A DNA stretch of 24,627 nt from Actinomycetota bacterium (GTDB taxonomy: Bacteria > Actinomycetota > Actinomycetes > Nanopelagicales > Nanopelagicaceae). Shown in pieces: positions 8,563 through 17,147 of this stretch. Location: contig WLDZ01000004.1 in assembly GCA_009704515.1 (NCBI GenBank), positions 1 to 24,627 on the forward strand, in the 5' to 3' direction. The notes under the pieces are model-generated. The model was not told the origin of the DNA. It saw only the letters and a list, made by a program, of their open reading frames with translations, and did not search any database. How positions within the stretch are numbered: position 1 is the stretch's first letter; every line of letters begins with the position of its first letter. A program made the position numbers and the translations under genes.

Positions 8563-9238
8563 ATCTCTCTTTAAATTCATCAAGCATTGCAGCGGCTGCA
8601 CTAGCCCCGCTTCGCTTTACTCCCGCATCCATGAAAGCAAGCAACATATCTAGATTCTTTACTCCGCCTGCACTCTTAACCTCCATCTTGGGAGAGACTG
8701 ATGCACGCATCAAGATCACGTCTTCCAGGATTGCACCTGTAGGTGCGAACCCAGTTGATGTTTTCACATAATCAGCACCTGATGCTTCAATAAGCTGGCA
8801 AGCTTTTACAATTTCTTCCTTTGTTAGGTAAGCATTTTCAAGAATGACTTTAACCTGATTGCCCGATGCCGCTGCAACAACTGCAGCAAGCTCATCACGA
8901 ACTTCGTCATACATCCCTGATTTCATCCAGCCAATGTTGAGGACGACATCAATCTCTGTAGCTCCATCAGCGACTACCTGTTTAGTTTCAAAGACTTTTA
9001 CGGATGTTGCAGAATTTCCGTGTGGGAATCCCACAACTGTGCCGACATGTACATCACTGCCGCGTAATATTTCTGCGCAGAAAGCCACATCAGCAGGTTT
9101 GCAACAGACTGAAGCAACATCATATTTAAGCGCTACCAAGCAACCTTCGCGCACTTCATCGCGTGACATATCGGGACGCAACAAGGCGTAATCAATTGTC
9201 TTTGCTACCTGTTTGAGAGTGTATTTACTATGCGCCAT
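8552..9238 (-). CDS. deoC: DeoC, deoxyribose-phosphate aldolase
   Basis: DeoC cleaves 2-deoxyribose 5-phosphate into acetaldehyde and glyceraldehyde 3-phosphate, the last step of deoxynucleoside breakdown. The 228-residue protein is a TIM-barrel class I aldolase. DYVKTSTGFAPTG carries the Schiff-base Lys at residue 159. EVKSAGGVK carries the second conserved Lys at about 188. Early motifs IDYALLRPD and VASVCCKPADV are also typical. A good Shine-Dalgarno, GAGGAG, sits 7 nt before the ATG on the minus strand, supporting this start. It is the last gene of the operon, 17 bp after add, and its 3' end overlaps the converging mutase gene by 11 bp. Confidence 0.96.
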   Translation of the reverse strand: MAHSKYTLKQVAKTIDYALLRPDMSRDEVREGCLVALKYDVASVCCKPADVAFCAEILRGSDVHVGTVVGFPHGNSATSVKVFETKQVVADGATEIDVVLNIGWMKSGMYDEVRDELAAVVAAASGNQVKVILENAYLTKEEIVKACQLIEASGADYVKTSTGFAPTGAILEDVILMRASVSPKMEVKSAGGVKNLDMLLAFMDAGVKRSGASAAAAMLDEFKERFTE

Positions 9239-9255
9239 TAGATGCTCCTCATAAC

Positions 9256-10362
9256 CTATTCGCCAGCGATGTGAGCAAAGCCGGGCTTAACAATCTCTTC
9301 GATTATTGCTAAACGCTCCTCAAAGGGGATAAATGCGCTCTTTAGGGCGTTAATGGTGACGCGCTGCAAGTCCGCAAAGTTCCAATCACACTCTTTGACA
9401 AGTTGATTCATTTCGTTAGACATCGAAGTCGCCGACATCAGGCGGTTATCGGTGTTGAGAGTGATACGGAATCGAAGTTTTGCCAGCTTTGCGATTGGAT
9501 GATCTGCAAAACTTGATGCAACCCCTGTCTGAATATTCGATGAAGGGCACATCTCAAGTGGAATACGGGTATCTCGCACATATGATGCCAAACGTCCTAG
9601 TCGTGGTGGCGTGTGGTTGAAATCAACATCGTCGGTAATTCGAACTCCATGGCCTAGGCGCTCGGCACCACATATTTGGATTGCTTCCCAGATTGAAGGA
9701 AGGCCATAAGCCTCTCCTGCATGAATCGTAAAGTGAGCATTTTCGCGGCGTAGGTATTCAAAGGTATCGAGCTGGTCACTCGGTGGGAAACCATCTTCAG
9801 GGCCAGCAATATCAAATCCAACTACTCCTTTATCGCGATATTTGACGGCGAGTTCAGCAACCTCTTGCGATAGATCGTTCTGGCGCATTCCACAAAGTAG
9901 TGAGACGACGCGTATTTTATTTCCTTCGGCCGCAGCAATTCTTTCTCCCTCGCGGAACCCTTCCAGGATCGCATCAACTGCACCTGACAAATCAAGCTCT
10001 CCATTAGTTAAAAGCTCAGGTGCCATGCGAACTTCAGCATAGACAACGCCATCACGAGCTAAATCAATTGCACACTCTTGTGCTACGCGAACAACATCCT
10101 TGCGACGTTGCATGACAGCAACAGTATGAGCGAAGGTTTCTAAGTAAAGAACAAGCGAGCCCGAATCACAGGAAGCGCGAAACCATTCTGCTAGCTCAGT
10201 TGGATCGGTAGTCGGCAGGGAATGATTGATTTCATTTGCAATTTCAATAATTGTTTCAGGGCGCAATCCACCATCAAGGTGATCGTGAAGTAGCGCTTTT
10301 GGTAGGCGTTTTACTTGAGCTTCATTCGGCTTCTTAAGTAAATCTGGATTAGTAGTACTCAT
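9256..10362 (-). CDS. add: Adenosine deaminase
   Basis: The enzyme converts adenosine and deoxyadenosine to inosine and deoxyinosine, the substrates of the PNP at 6085. The 368-residue metal-dependent amidohydrolase begins its catalytic core with [16 protein letters not shown], where His-x-His is the zinc pair. It continues with [20 protein letters not shown] (third metal His region), [10 protein letters not shown] (catalytic His) and [15 protein letters not shown] (Asp-Asp-type end motif). [10 protein letters not shown] is the form common in actinobacteria. The ATG overlaps the deoA stop by 4 nt (ATGA), indicating translational coupling. No key residue is missing. Confidence 0.96.
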   Translation of the reverse strand: MSTTNPDLLKKPNEAQVKRLPKALLHDHLDGGLRPETIIEIANEINHSLPTTDPTELAEWFRASCDSGSLVLYLETFAHTVAVMQRRKDVVRVAQECAIDLARDGVVYAEVRMAPELLTNGELDLSGAVDAILEGFREGERIAAAEGNKIRVVSLLCGMRQNDLSQEVAELAVKYRDKGVVGFDIAGPEDGFPPSDQLDTFEYLRRENAHFTIHAGEAYGLPSIWEAIQICGAERLGHGVRITDDVDFNHTPPRLGRLASYVRDTRIPLEMCPSSNIQTGVASSFADHPIAKLAKLRFRITLNTDNRLMSATSMSNEMNQLVKECDWNFADLQRVTINALKSAFIPFEERLAIIEEIVKPGFAHIAGE

Positions 10363-11648
10363 CCTTCAATCCGTTCTAATACGAGTGGAAGTCGATTGAC
10401 TGTGCCGTTTTCAATTATTGCAACAGCGCCGTCAAGTATTTCGAGTGCGCGTTCAAATCGTGGAGCCTCATCAGTGTGAAGAGTAAATAGTGGATCTCCT
10501 GCTGCGATGTAGTCACCAGGCTTGGCATGCATTTCGATTCCTGCTCCTGCTTGAACTTTTTCGCCTTGCTTTGATCGTCCTGCTCCTAAACGCCAAGCAG
10601 ATACACCAACTTTCATGGCATCCATAGTTGTGACGATTCCGCTATTTGCCGCTTTCACTACATGTTGTTCGCTTGCGACAGGGAGCTTTGCATCAGGATC
10701 ACCACCCTGTGCACTGATCATGCGACGCCAATGATCCATCGCACTTCCATCTTTAAGCGCATCTGCCGGATCTTTGCCAATGATTCCGGCAGCATCAATC
10801 ATTTCGCGTGCTAAGAGAATTGTTAGTTCAACAACATCCGATGGGCCGCCACCTGCGAGAACTTCAACAGATTCACGAACTTCTAAAGCATTACCTGCGG
10901 TAAGTCCTAGCGGAACATCCATCGCTGTTACGAGCGCGCGCATTTTTACACCTGCATCGACACCGAGTTGCACCATTGTGCGGGCGAGTTCGCTCGCCTT
11001 AGCTGGGTCTGACATAAAGGCACCAGAGCCTGTTTTCACATCTAAAACTAAGGCCGATGTTCCTTCAGCAATTTTTTTGCTCATAATTGATGATGCAATG
11101 AGTGGAATAGCCTCAACCGTTGCAGTGACATCGCGCAGGGCGTAAAGCTTCTTATCGGCTGGAGCAAGACCTGCACCTGCTGCGCAAATAACAGCGCCAG
11201 TATCTTTGAGGACTTGCAACATCTCATCATTAGAGAGTGATGCACGCCAACCTGGGATTGATTCGAGCTTATCGAGAGTTCCACCAGTGTGACCAAGGCC
11301 TCGGCCAGATAGCTGTGGGACAGCGCCGCCACATGCTGCAACCAAGGGAGCTAAAGGAAGTGTAATTTTATCGCCAACGCCGCCAGTGGAGTGTTTATCT
11401 GCTGTCTTGCGATCGAGAGAAGACCAATTCATTCGCTCACCACTATTGATCATGGCATTTGTCCATCTAGAGATTTCGCGAGAGTTCATACCATTAAGGA
11501 GTATTGCCATGAGTAGCGCTGACATTTGTTCATCAGCTACTGCACCGCGAGTGTAGGCATCAACGACCCAATCAATTTGTGGATCACTTAACTCATTGCG
11601 GTCACGCTTAGCTGCAATAATTTCTACAGCAGCAAAAGGTTCAATCAC
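10359..11648 (-). CDS. deoA: Thymidine/pyrimidine nucleoside phosphorylase
   Basis: This 429-residue member of nucleoside phosphorylase family II splits thymidine, deoxyuridine or uridine with phosphate. The N-terminal helical domain has [11 protein letters not shown]. The phosphate and nucleoside site shows [20 protein letters not shown], and the family signature [20 protein letters not shown] follows. [12 protein letters not shown] and a C-terminal beta domain ([14 protein letters not shown]) close it. Whether it prefers thymidine or all pyrimidine nucleosides cannot be decided by eye. The start codon is GTG in a GTGA overlap with the cdd stop, so its synthesis probably depends on translation of cdd. 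It sits between cdd and add in the salvage operon. Confidence 0.95.
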   Translation of the reverse strand: MIEPFAAVEIIAAKRDRNELSDPQIDWVVDAYTRGAVADEQMSALLMAILLNGMNSREISRWTNAMINSGERMNWSSLDRKTADKHSTGGVGDKITLPLAPLVAACGGAVPQLSGRGLGHTGGTLDKLESIPGWRASLSNDEMLQVLKDTGAVICAAGAGLAPADKKLYALRDVTATVEAIPLIASSIMSKKIAEGTSALVLDVKTGSGAFMSDPAKASELARTMVQLGVDAGVKMRALVTAMDVPLGLTAGNALEVRESVEVLAGGGPSDVVELTILLAREMIDAAGIIGKDPADALKDGSAMDHWRRMISAQGGDPDAKLPVASEQHVVKAANSGIVTTMDAMKVGVSAWRLGAGRSKQGEKVQAGAGIEMHAKPGDYIAAGDPLFTLHTDEAPRFERALEILDGAVAIIENGTVNRLPLVLERIEG

Positions 11649-12043
11649 GAAAGTCTGCTTTCGATTTCTTCAGGTCCAAAAGCCCATGGGAGAAGTTCGC
11701 TCAGCGGTTTTACACCTTGATCTGTCATGAGTTGTAGCTGCGAGCCACCATGCTCTTGCAGAAGCTGGCGACAACGTCCGCAAGGCATTAATGGATTGCC
11801 TGCAATATCTACACAAGCAAATGCAACAAGTCGACCACCACCTGATGCGATTAGCGATGAAACAAGACCGCATTCAGCACAGAGAGTTAATCCGTAACTT
11901 GCATTTTCAACATTGCACCCAGTAACGATGCGACCATCATTTACGAGCGCAGCAACACCTACAGGAAACTTCGAATACGGCACATACGCTTTCTTCATTG
12001 CCGCTAATGCTTCATCGCGCAGGAGTTCCCAATTAATCTCCAT
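11645..12043 (-). CDS. cdd: Cytidine deaminase
   Basis: Cdd deaminates cytidine and deoxycytidine to uridine and deoxyuridine, which DeoA can then phosphorolyse. At 132 residues it is the short, homotetrameric type with one zinc per subunit. Zinc ligands are Cys55 (in NVENASYGLTLCAEC), Cys88 and Cys91 (in PCGRCRQLL), and the proton-shuttling Glu is residue 57. CAEC in place of the CAER of Bacillus is also what actinobacterial enzymes carry, so I do not treat it as a defect. The ATG shares one base with the stop of the upstream permease (TGATG) and the stop overlaps deoA (GTGA). Confidence 0.96.
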   Translation of the reverse strand: MEINWELLRDEALAAMKKAYVPYSKFPVGVAALVNDGRIVTGCNVENASYGLTLCAECGLVSSLIASGGGRLVAFACVDIAGNPLMPCGRCRQLLQEHGGSQLQLMTDQGVKPLSELLPWAFGPEEIESRLS

Positions 12044-13320
12044 CAGCGTGAACCGCCGCCGCGTTTATATGGGATTCCATCTGCCGCCGGTGCTCGTACT
12101 TTTCCAATGAACCCCGATACTGCAATTATTGTTGCAATATACGGTGCCATCAACATAAATTCAGACGGAATTGGTGTGCCAATAATTGTCAGCAATCCTT
12201 GGAGATTATCGGCGAAGCCAAAGATTAGAGCAGCGCCAACTGCACCCAATGGGCTCCATCTACCAAAAATCAATGCTGCAAGGGCGATAAAGCCTTTGCC
12301 TGCAGTCATCTCTTTGCTGAATGATCCAACTGCACCTAAAGTGAAGAAGGCGCCGCCAAGGCCTGCAATGGCGCCCGCCAAAACTACATTTTTAAATCGG
12401 ACTAGATTTACATTGATTCCAACAGATTCTGCAGCAGTTGGGTGTTCTCCAACCGCTCGGGTGCGAAGACCCCATCTGCTCTTAAAGAGTGCCACGTGAA
12501 TGATAATCACAAAGACATACATGAGATAGACGATGATGCTTTGGGCAAAGAAGATGGGTCCAATTACCGGAATCTGGGAAAGTAATGGGATTTCAATTGG
12601 GGTAAAGGCTGTAGCAGAGTTCCATTCCGTTTGATAAGGAATAAGAAGTTTCTTATAAAGAAAACTGGTAAGTCCAATAACTAGGACGTTGAGAACAAAA
12701 CCCAGCACCACTTGATCAATTCCATATTTGATAGCAAAAATTGCAAGGAGTAAAGAGATAAGAGCCCCTGCTATTGGAGCAAAGAGAAGCCCCCACCAAT
12801 TGTTATTTAAAAGTGATGCAATAACACCCGAAGCAAAAGCACCTGCGAGTAGCTGGCCTTCAATTGCAATATTGATGACACCCGAACGCTCAGAAAGCAC
12901 TCCTGCCATTGCGCCAAAGATAAGCGGAACAGAGAGAAGGAGCCCTCCCTGAAGGAGACCAGTAAGTGGGATGAACTTACCTGCAGCTGCCCAACAGAGA
13001 AAAGACATGAGGAATGTAGATCCGAAGACAAAACTCAAAATTCGTGAACTTCTCTTGGAGATAAAGAGTAAGAGTGCGACAACTGTCGTTGCTATCGACA
13101 GGAGCGCAAAGAGAAGCGCTCCAGATTTGGAGTCCACAATCCACTCTTTAAGAAGCACCCACTCGCCGCCGAGAACAAAACCATATGTCACTGGCTTGCT
13201 CTCATTTGGCAAGAGAGCAAAAACGAATAATGCAAATATTCCTAATACCCCCATCGTGACAATGCCACGAAATTTACGTCGCTCAGGAACAGACATCGTG
13301 CGCAAATTGAAGGCAGCCAT
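12043..13320 (-). CDS. Nucleoside ABC transporter permease (second of pair, BMP-linked family)
   Basis: This roughly 425-residue integral membrane protein of the BPD_transp_2 group is the partner permease of the gene before it. Hydrophobic spans are visible from about residue 20 (VTMGVLGIFALFVFALL) to the end. The family hallmark LSERSGVINIAIEGQLLAGA lies in the middle, and a late TAGKGFIALAALIFGRW segment is typical of YufQ/NupC-like permeases. I prefer the ATG at 13320 because it overlaps the preceding permease stop (TAATG). An in-frame ATG at 13332 would add MERL. It shares 1 nt with cdd, and its position between ATPase and salvage enzymes argues for nucleoside rather than sugar import. 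Confidence 0.9.
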   Translation of the reverse strand: MAAFNLRTMSVPERRKFRGIVTMGVLGIFALFVFALLPNESKPVTYGFVLGGEWVLLKEWIVDSKSGALLFALLSIATTVVALLLFISKRSSRILSFVFGSTFLMSFLCWAAAGKFIPLTGLLQGGLLLSVPLIFGAMAGVLSERSGVINIAIEGQLLAGAFASGVIASLLNNNWWGLLFAPIAGALISLLLAIFAIKYGIDQVVLGFVLNVLVIGLTSFLYKKLLIPYQTEWNSATAFTPIEIPLLSQIPVIGPIFFAQSIIVYLMYVFVIIIHVALFKSRWGLRTRAVGEHPTAAESVGINVNLVRFKNVVLAGAIAGLGGAFFTLGAVGSFSKEMTAGKGFIALAALIFGRWSPLGAVGAALIFGFADNLQGLLTIIGTPIPSEFMLMAPYIATIIAVSGFIGKVRAPAADGIPYKRGGGSR

Positions 13321-14489
13321 TAACCGTTCCATCCCTTCGAAGAGATAGTTTCTCCTTGGTCAAGGTTCTTTAATCTGAAAATCGCTTTAATCAACGCAGG
13401 TGCAGCGATAAAGAGAACAACCAGGGCTTGGATTACCAGAACTAAATCGAGCGGTGTTTCTGTACTCGCTTGCATCTCCAACCCACCAGCCCGCAGAGCA
13501 CCGAAAAGGAGAGCAGCGAAGACTGTCCCAATCGGAGTAGCGCGTCCTAGTAATGCGACAGTGATTGCATCGAATCCAAAGGTTCCGCCCACTCCCGCTG
13601 TGAGTGCTGGTTCAGAGCCAAGTATCTGAACTGCACCACCAAGACCAGCAAGTGCTCCTGCAATAAACATCACCGTAGTTGTGGTGCGCCCAACCGATAT
13701 TCCTGCAGTCTTTGCTGCAGCTGCATTAGCCCCAACTGCGCGAAATCGAAATCCCCAGGTACTGCGTTGCAAAAGCCACCAGACCAGGACAGCAACGGCT
13801 AATGCGATGATAAATCCTAAGTTTGCTCTGAGATCCGCGCCAAAAAGCTTAGGTAATCTCGCAGTAAGTGCAACTTCAGGAGCTAATGGATCTTGACGAC
13901 CAGGCCGCAAAAAAGTTTCGGTACTTAATAGCCAAAGTAAAAAATATCCTGCTACATAATTAAGCATAATTGTGACAATAACTTCATGAGCACCTGTACG
14001 TGCCTTTAACAGGCCAACAAATCCGCCGTAAATTCCAGCAGCAATTACTGCAGCCAAGATGGCAGCAATCGCATGGATTACGATTGGAAGTTCGAAATAG
14101 AATCCAACGAAACTTGCTCCGATTGCACCTGCAATAAATTGTCCTTGGGCTCCAATATTAAATAGTCCGGCACGAAATGCTAGAGCTACAGAGAGCCCAG
14201 TAAGAATCAAAGGTGAGGCGGCAACGATAGTTTCAGAAAGTGGATAGAAACCGTTCCAATACCCATTGCGGGTCAGGTTGGGATCGAAGACTGAACCTTG
14301 CCAGAGCGCAGCGAAAGCACCACCTGCTGTAGCGAAAGCTTTCGCCAACATCTCTAAAGGAGATGATTTAAGTGCCAACACCTCTGAATCAGAGAATGCA
14401 ACTAACAGGCCGCTCACAAGGAGCGCCATAGCAAATGCCAATAACGGAAGGGCTAGTTTCCTCGAGATGCTTCGAAAAAGGTTTTTCAT
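13320..14489 (-). CDS. Nucleoside ABC transporter permease (first of pair, BMP-linked family)
   Basis: A 389-residue permease with an N-terminal span (LALPLLAFAMALLVSGLLVA, about residues 12-31) and several further hydrophobic segments. The cytoplasmic coupling motif ALAFRAGLFNIGAQGQFIAG is at about 104-123. Other family features are VTIMLNYVAGYFLLWLL and GFDAITVALLGRATPIGTVF near the C-terminus. It belongs to the YufP/NupB-like permeases that work with BMP-family binding proteins. Its ATG overlaps the ATPase stop by 4 nt (ATGA), and its stop overlaps the next permease (TAATG). Two different permeases imply a heterodimeric membrane channel. Confidence 0.92.
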   Translation of the reverse strand: MKNLFRSISRKLALPLLAFAMALLVSGLLVAFSDSEVLALKSSPLEMLAKAFATAGGAFAALWQGSVFDPNLTRNGYWNGFYPLSETIVAASPLILTGLSVALAFRAGLFNIGAQGQFIAGAIGASFVGFYFELPIVIHAIAAILAAVIAAGIYGGFVGLLKARTGAHEVIVTIMLNYVAGYFLLWLLSTETFLRPGRQDPLAPEVALTARLPKLFGADLRANLGFIIALAVAVLVWWLLQRSTWGFRFRAVGANAAAAKTAGISVGRTTTTVMFIAGALAGLGGAVQILGSEPALTAGVGGTFGFDAITVALLGRATPIGTVFAALLFGALRAGGLEMQASTETPLDLVLVIQALVVLFIAAPALIKAIFRLKNLDQGETISSKGWNG

Positions 14490-15985
14490 CTCTTAACTCC
14501 TGCCATCAATAATCCAAGATCTTCTCGTGAAGTTGTTGCAGCTACGATGGCAATAAATTCACCGCGATACATCACTGCAATTCGATCTGCCAAAGAAATC
14601 ACTTCATCTAGTTCGGTGCTAAAAAGTAGGACTGCGCGCCCCGAATCACGTTCGGCAATAATTCTTTCATGCACAAACTCAATTGACCCGACATCTAATC
14701 CACGAGTTGGCTGTGAAGCGACTACCAATTTCACAGGTCGAGATAGCTCGCGAGCAAGGACGACCTTCTGCTTATTTCCACCAGAGAGAGATGATGCTGA
14801 ATCTTTAGGAGATTGCGCACGGATATCGAACTCAGCGACTCTTGATGCACCATTTTCCGTCACAACGCTCTGCGAAATAACCGGACCTTTAGCAAAAGGT
14901 GGGAGATCATGTAAATCGAGGATGAGATTTTCCTCAATACTAAATGAAGAGATCAATCCATCCTCTTCGCGTGATTCTGGAACAAATGCGATTCCTGCAT
15001 GGAGGGCTTTTCTCACGGATGCCCTTGAAATGTCCTCTCCCGCTAAAGTGATTTTCCCATCTACATGGTCCTGTAAACCAACAATCGCCTCTGCTAGTTC
15101 GCTCTGACCGTTACCTTGAACTCCCGCCACTGCGAGAATTTCTCCGGCCTTGATAGAAAATGAAATGTCAGAGACAAGCGCCCTGCCCGTATGGTCTCGT
15201 ACCGTTAAATTCTCAACATCGAGAACTACAGACCCAAGTGACGGTGGAGCTTTTTCAATCTCAAGCGAGACTGGTCGCCCGACCATAAGTGAGGCAAGTT
15301 CCTCTTGAGATGCCTGAGGTGAGGCTGTGGCTACAACTTTGCCGCGACGAATAATTGAAATCTTATCTGCCGCTTCACGCACTTCACGCAATTTATGGGT
15401 GATGAAGATAATGGCTGTGCCTTGATCACGGAGTTTCTTCATATTGCGCAGAAGCTCATCCGTCTCCTGAGGAGTCAATACCGCAGTAGGTTCATCCAGA
15501 ATAAGAACCTTAGCGTTGTAAATAAGCGCTCTAATAATCTCAACGCGCTGCTGGATTCCCACTGGTAAATCTTCAATCAACGCATCAGGATCAACATCAA
15601 AATTAAACTCAGCTGAAACTCGAGCAATCTCTTTCTTTGCCCCCTCCAAGTCAAGGAAACCAAATCCTCGAATCTTTTCGTGGCCTAGCACTATATTTTC
15701 GGCAACCGTGAATACCGGAATAAGCATAAAATGTTGATGCACCATTCCGATTCCAGCAGCAAGGGCATCGAGGGGTGAATTAATTACAATTTCTTTCTCA
15801 TCAACTAAAATTTTTCCATCATCTGGTGCTAGTAATCCATAGACAATGTTCATTAGCGTTGACTTGCCTGCGCCATTTTCGCCAAGAAGTGCGTGGATTT
15901 CACCTGATTCAACTCTTAAACTAATTGAATCATTCGCGGTCAAATCACCAAATCGTTTGGTAATGCCACGGAGTTCAAGAGACAT
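14486..15985 (-). CDS. Nucleoside ABC transporter ATP-binding protein, tandem ABC domains (RbsA/NupA-like)
   Basis: This 499-residue protein holds two ABC cassettes in one chain. Cassette 1 has Walker A GENGAGKS at residues 35-42, the degenerate signature LPVGIQQRVEI and Walker B VLILDEPTAVL. Cassette 2 has a degenerate Walker A (GVQGNGQSE), a good signature LSGGNKQKVVLARE and a Walker B ending ASQPTRGLD, where Gln replaces the catalytic Glu. This asymmetry is normal for RbsA/YufO-type ATPases, so one composite site probably hydrolyses ATP. A -10-like TAGATT ends 6 nt before the ATG, so a leaderless transcript beginning at this gene is possible. It follows bmp1 after 100 bp that carry a strong hairpin. 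Confidence 0.93.
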   Translation of the reverse strand: MSLELRGITKRFGDLTANDSISLRVESGEIHALLGENGAGKSTLMNIVYGLLAPDDGKILVDEKEIVINSPLDALAAGIGMVHQHFMLIPVFTVAENIVLGHEKIRGFGFLDLEGAKKEIARVSAEFNFDVDPDALIEDLPVGIQQRVEIIRALIYNAKVLILDEPTAVLTPQETDELLRNMKKLRDQGTAIIFITHKLREVREAADKISIIRRGKVVATASPQASQEELASLMVGRPVSLEIEKAPPSLGSVVLDVENLTVRDHTGRALVSDISFSIKAGEILAVAGVQGNGQSELAEAIVGLQDHVDGKITLAGEDISRASVRKALHAGIAFVPESREEDGLISSFSIEENLILDLHDLPPFAKGPVISQSVVTENGASRVAEFDIRAQSPKDSASSLSGGNKQKVVLARELSRPVKLVVASQPTRGLDVGSIEFVHERIIAERDSGRAVLLFSTELDEVISLADRIAVMYRGEFIAIVAATTSREDLGLLMAGVKR

Positions 15986-15991
15986 AGCGTA

Positions 15992-15997
15992 AATCTA
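15992..15997 (-). promoter_or_regulatory. Candidate leaderless -10 (TAGATT) for the ABC ATPase gene
   Basis: Read on the minus strand, TAGATT is followed by exactly 6 nt (TACGCT) and then the ATG at 15985. This is the same spacing seen at accD. No good Shine-Dalgarno lies at normal distance; the purine run GAGAG is about 15 nt upstream. This could let the transporter core and salvage genes be transcribed separately from bmp1. There is no clear -35. Confidence 0.4.
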
Positions 15998-16005
15998 CTC
16001 TCTAT

Positions 16006-16060
16006 ATTTGCTTTATACAAAGCAAATGGGACTAGTGAATAATCACTAGTCCCATTTGCT
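16006..16060 (-). promoter_or_regulatory. Two mutually exclusive hairpins in the bmp1-ATPase intergenic region
   Basis: A perfect 18 bp inverted repeat, AGCAAATGGGACTAGTGA (16021-16038) with its complement at 16043-16060, has a 4-nt loop. A second inverted repeat, ATTTGCTTT (16006-16014) and AAAGCAAAT (16019-16027), has a 4-nt loop and reuses the 16021-16027 arm. In the minus-strand transcript the long stem comes first. It is followed by UUGUAUAAAG rather than a U tract, so it is not a textbook intrinsic terminator. It may stabilise or process the bmp1 3' end, or attenuate transcription. A weaker GGAC/GTCC pair (16061-16064 with 16074-16077) lies between the bmp1 stop and the stem. Confidence 0.75.
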
Positions 16061-16085
16061 GGACTAAACATCGGTCCTTTTTGGA

Positions 16086-17147
16086 TTACTTAACAGCAAC
16101 CTCACCAGATTTAATCGCTTCGCCAAGCGCTGCAATTTCATCACTGAGTTCTGCAGAAACCATGCCCGCTAGATCATGGAAAGGAGCCAAATAGGTTCCA
16201 CCATTCTCAAGATTGCCCTGGTATCCGGTAGCTGTAAATGTTCCTGCAGCTGCTTCAAGAATTACTTCCTTCACAGATGTATCAACACCCTTAACTACTG
16301 ATGAAAGAAGAACTTCCTTGTACTGTGGAGCAGCTACGTAACCATCGGTATCAACCCAGATTACATATGACTTCTTTGAGGCAATTGAATTACCTGCAGT
16401 TGCTCCGCCAAGTCCACCTGCGACTGGGAAAATAATATCTGCGCCCTGTTGCTCGAAGTTCTTAGAGATTTGCAGTGCCTTTGCTGAGTCTGAGAATCCG
16501 CCAACAAATGTTCCGTCCTGCTTAGCTGTATCCCAACCAAGAACCTTTACTGACTTGCCCTTAACTTCGTTGTAGTGAGCAACGCCGCGAGCGAATCCAT
16601 CCATGAAGATTGTGACAGGTGGAATGTTAAGTCCGCCATAAGTTGCAACAGTTCCGGTCTTTGAAACTCCTGCTGAAAGGTAGCCTGCCTGGAAAGCTGA
16701 CTCATTTGTTGAGAACTGAATTGGCTTCAAGTTATCAAACTTTGTTCCTGGGTAGATTGAACCATCAGGTCCGTGATCTTCACCATCTTGGTCAACGATT
16801 GCAAACTTAACATCTGGGTTTGCCTTGGCACCCTCGATGATTGCACCGTTGATCAGGAAGCCAACACCAATGATTGTTGTACAACCTTCGTCAACAAGCT
16901 TCTTAATATTTGGTCCGTAGTCAGCATCTGTTGCAGCAGCTAGATACTTAACTTCAATATCTGGGTTCTCTTCTGCAGCAGCCTGTGCTCCTGCCCATGC
17001 TGAAGCGTTAAATGACTTGTCATCGACGCCACCTGTGTCAAGAGCTAGGCAAGCCTTAGCTCCAGCGCTCTCACTTGAAGTACCGCAGCTAGTTAGAACC
17101 AGCGCAGACGATGCGAGAATCGCCATAAGTTTCAATGTATTTTTCAA
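16086..17147 (-). CDS. BMP-family nucleoside-binding lipoprotein (ABC transporter substrate-binding protein)
   Basis: The 353-residue product has a lipoprotein signal: positive n-region, hydrophobic LMAILASSALVL, and lipobox LTSC with Cys21. The mature part is a Bmp/PnrA (Med) domain with ACLALDTGGVDDKSFN and IIGVGFLINGAI. A hinge region FPVAGGLGGAT is followed by VIWVDTDGY with Asp266 and Asp268 at the usual ribose-contact site. It should sit on the outer face of the membrane and hand nucleosides to the ATPase and permeases downstream. The start codon is TTG (17145-17147), with GGAGG 4 nt upstream. Synonymous codons look strongly biased (GCA, ACA, GTT), which fits an abundant binding protein. 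It heads the uptake and salvage operon. Confidence 0.93.
   Translation of the reverse strand: MKNTLKLMAILASSALVLTSCGTSSESAGAKACLALDTGGVDDKSFNASAWAGAQAAAEENPDIEVKYLAAATDADYGPNIKKLVDEGCTTIIGVGFLINGAIIEGAKANPDVKFAIVDQDGEDHGPDGSIYPGTKFDNLKPIQFSTNESAFQAGYLSAGVSKTGTVATYGGLNIPPVTIFMDGFARGVAHYNEVKGKSVKVLGWDTAKQDGTFVGGFSDSAKALQISKNFEQQGADIIFPVAGGLGGATAGNSIASKKSYVIWVDTDGYVAAPQYKEVLLSSVVKGVDTSVKEVILEAAAGTFTATGYQGNLENGGTYLAPFHDLAGMVSAELSDEIAALGEAIKSGEVAVK

Noticed and set aside
11866..11880. CAEC instead of CAER in cytidine deaminase as a defect
   Set aside because: As I recall, the M. tuberculosis enzyme has the same CAEC, and all zinc Cys residues and the catalytic Glu are present.
14690..14740. Gln in place of the catalytic Glu in the second Walker B of the nucleoside ATPase
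   Set aside because: Degenerate second sites of this kind are normal in YufO/RbsA-type tandem ATPases.
14547..15107. 186-residue plus-strand frame opposite the nucleoside ATPase
   Set aside because: It mirrors the second ABC cassette on the other strand and shows no family motif or ribosome binding site.
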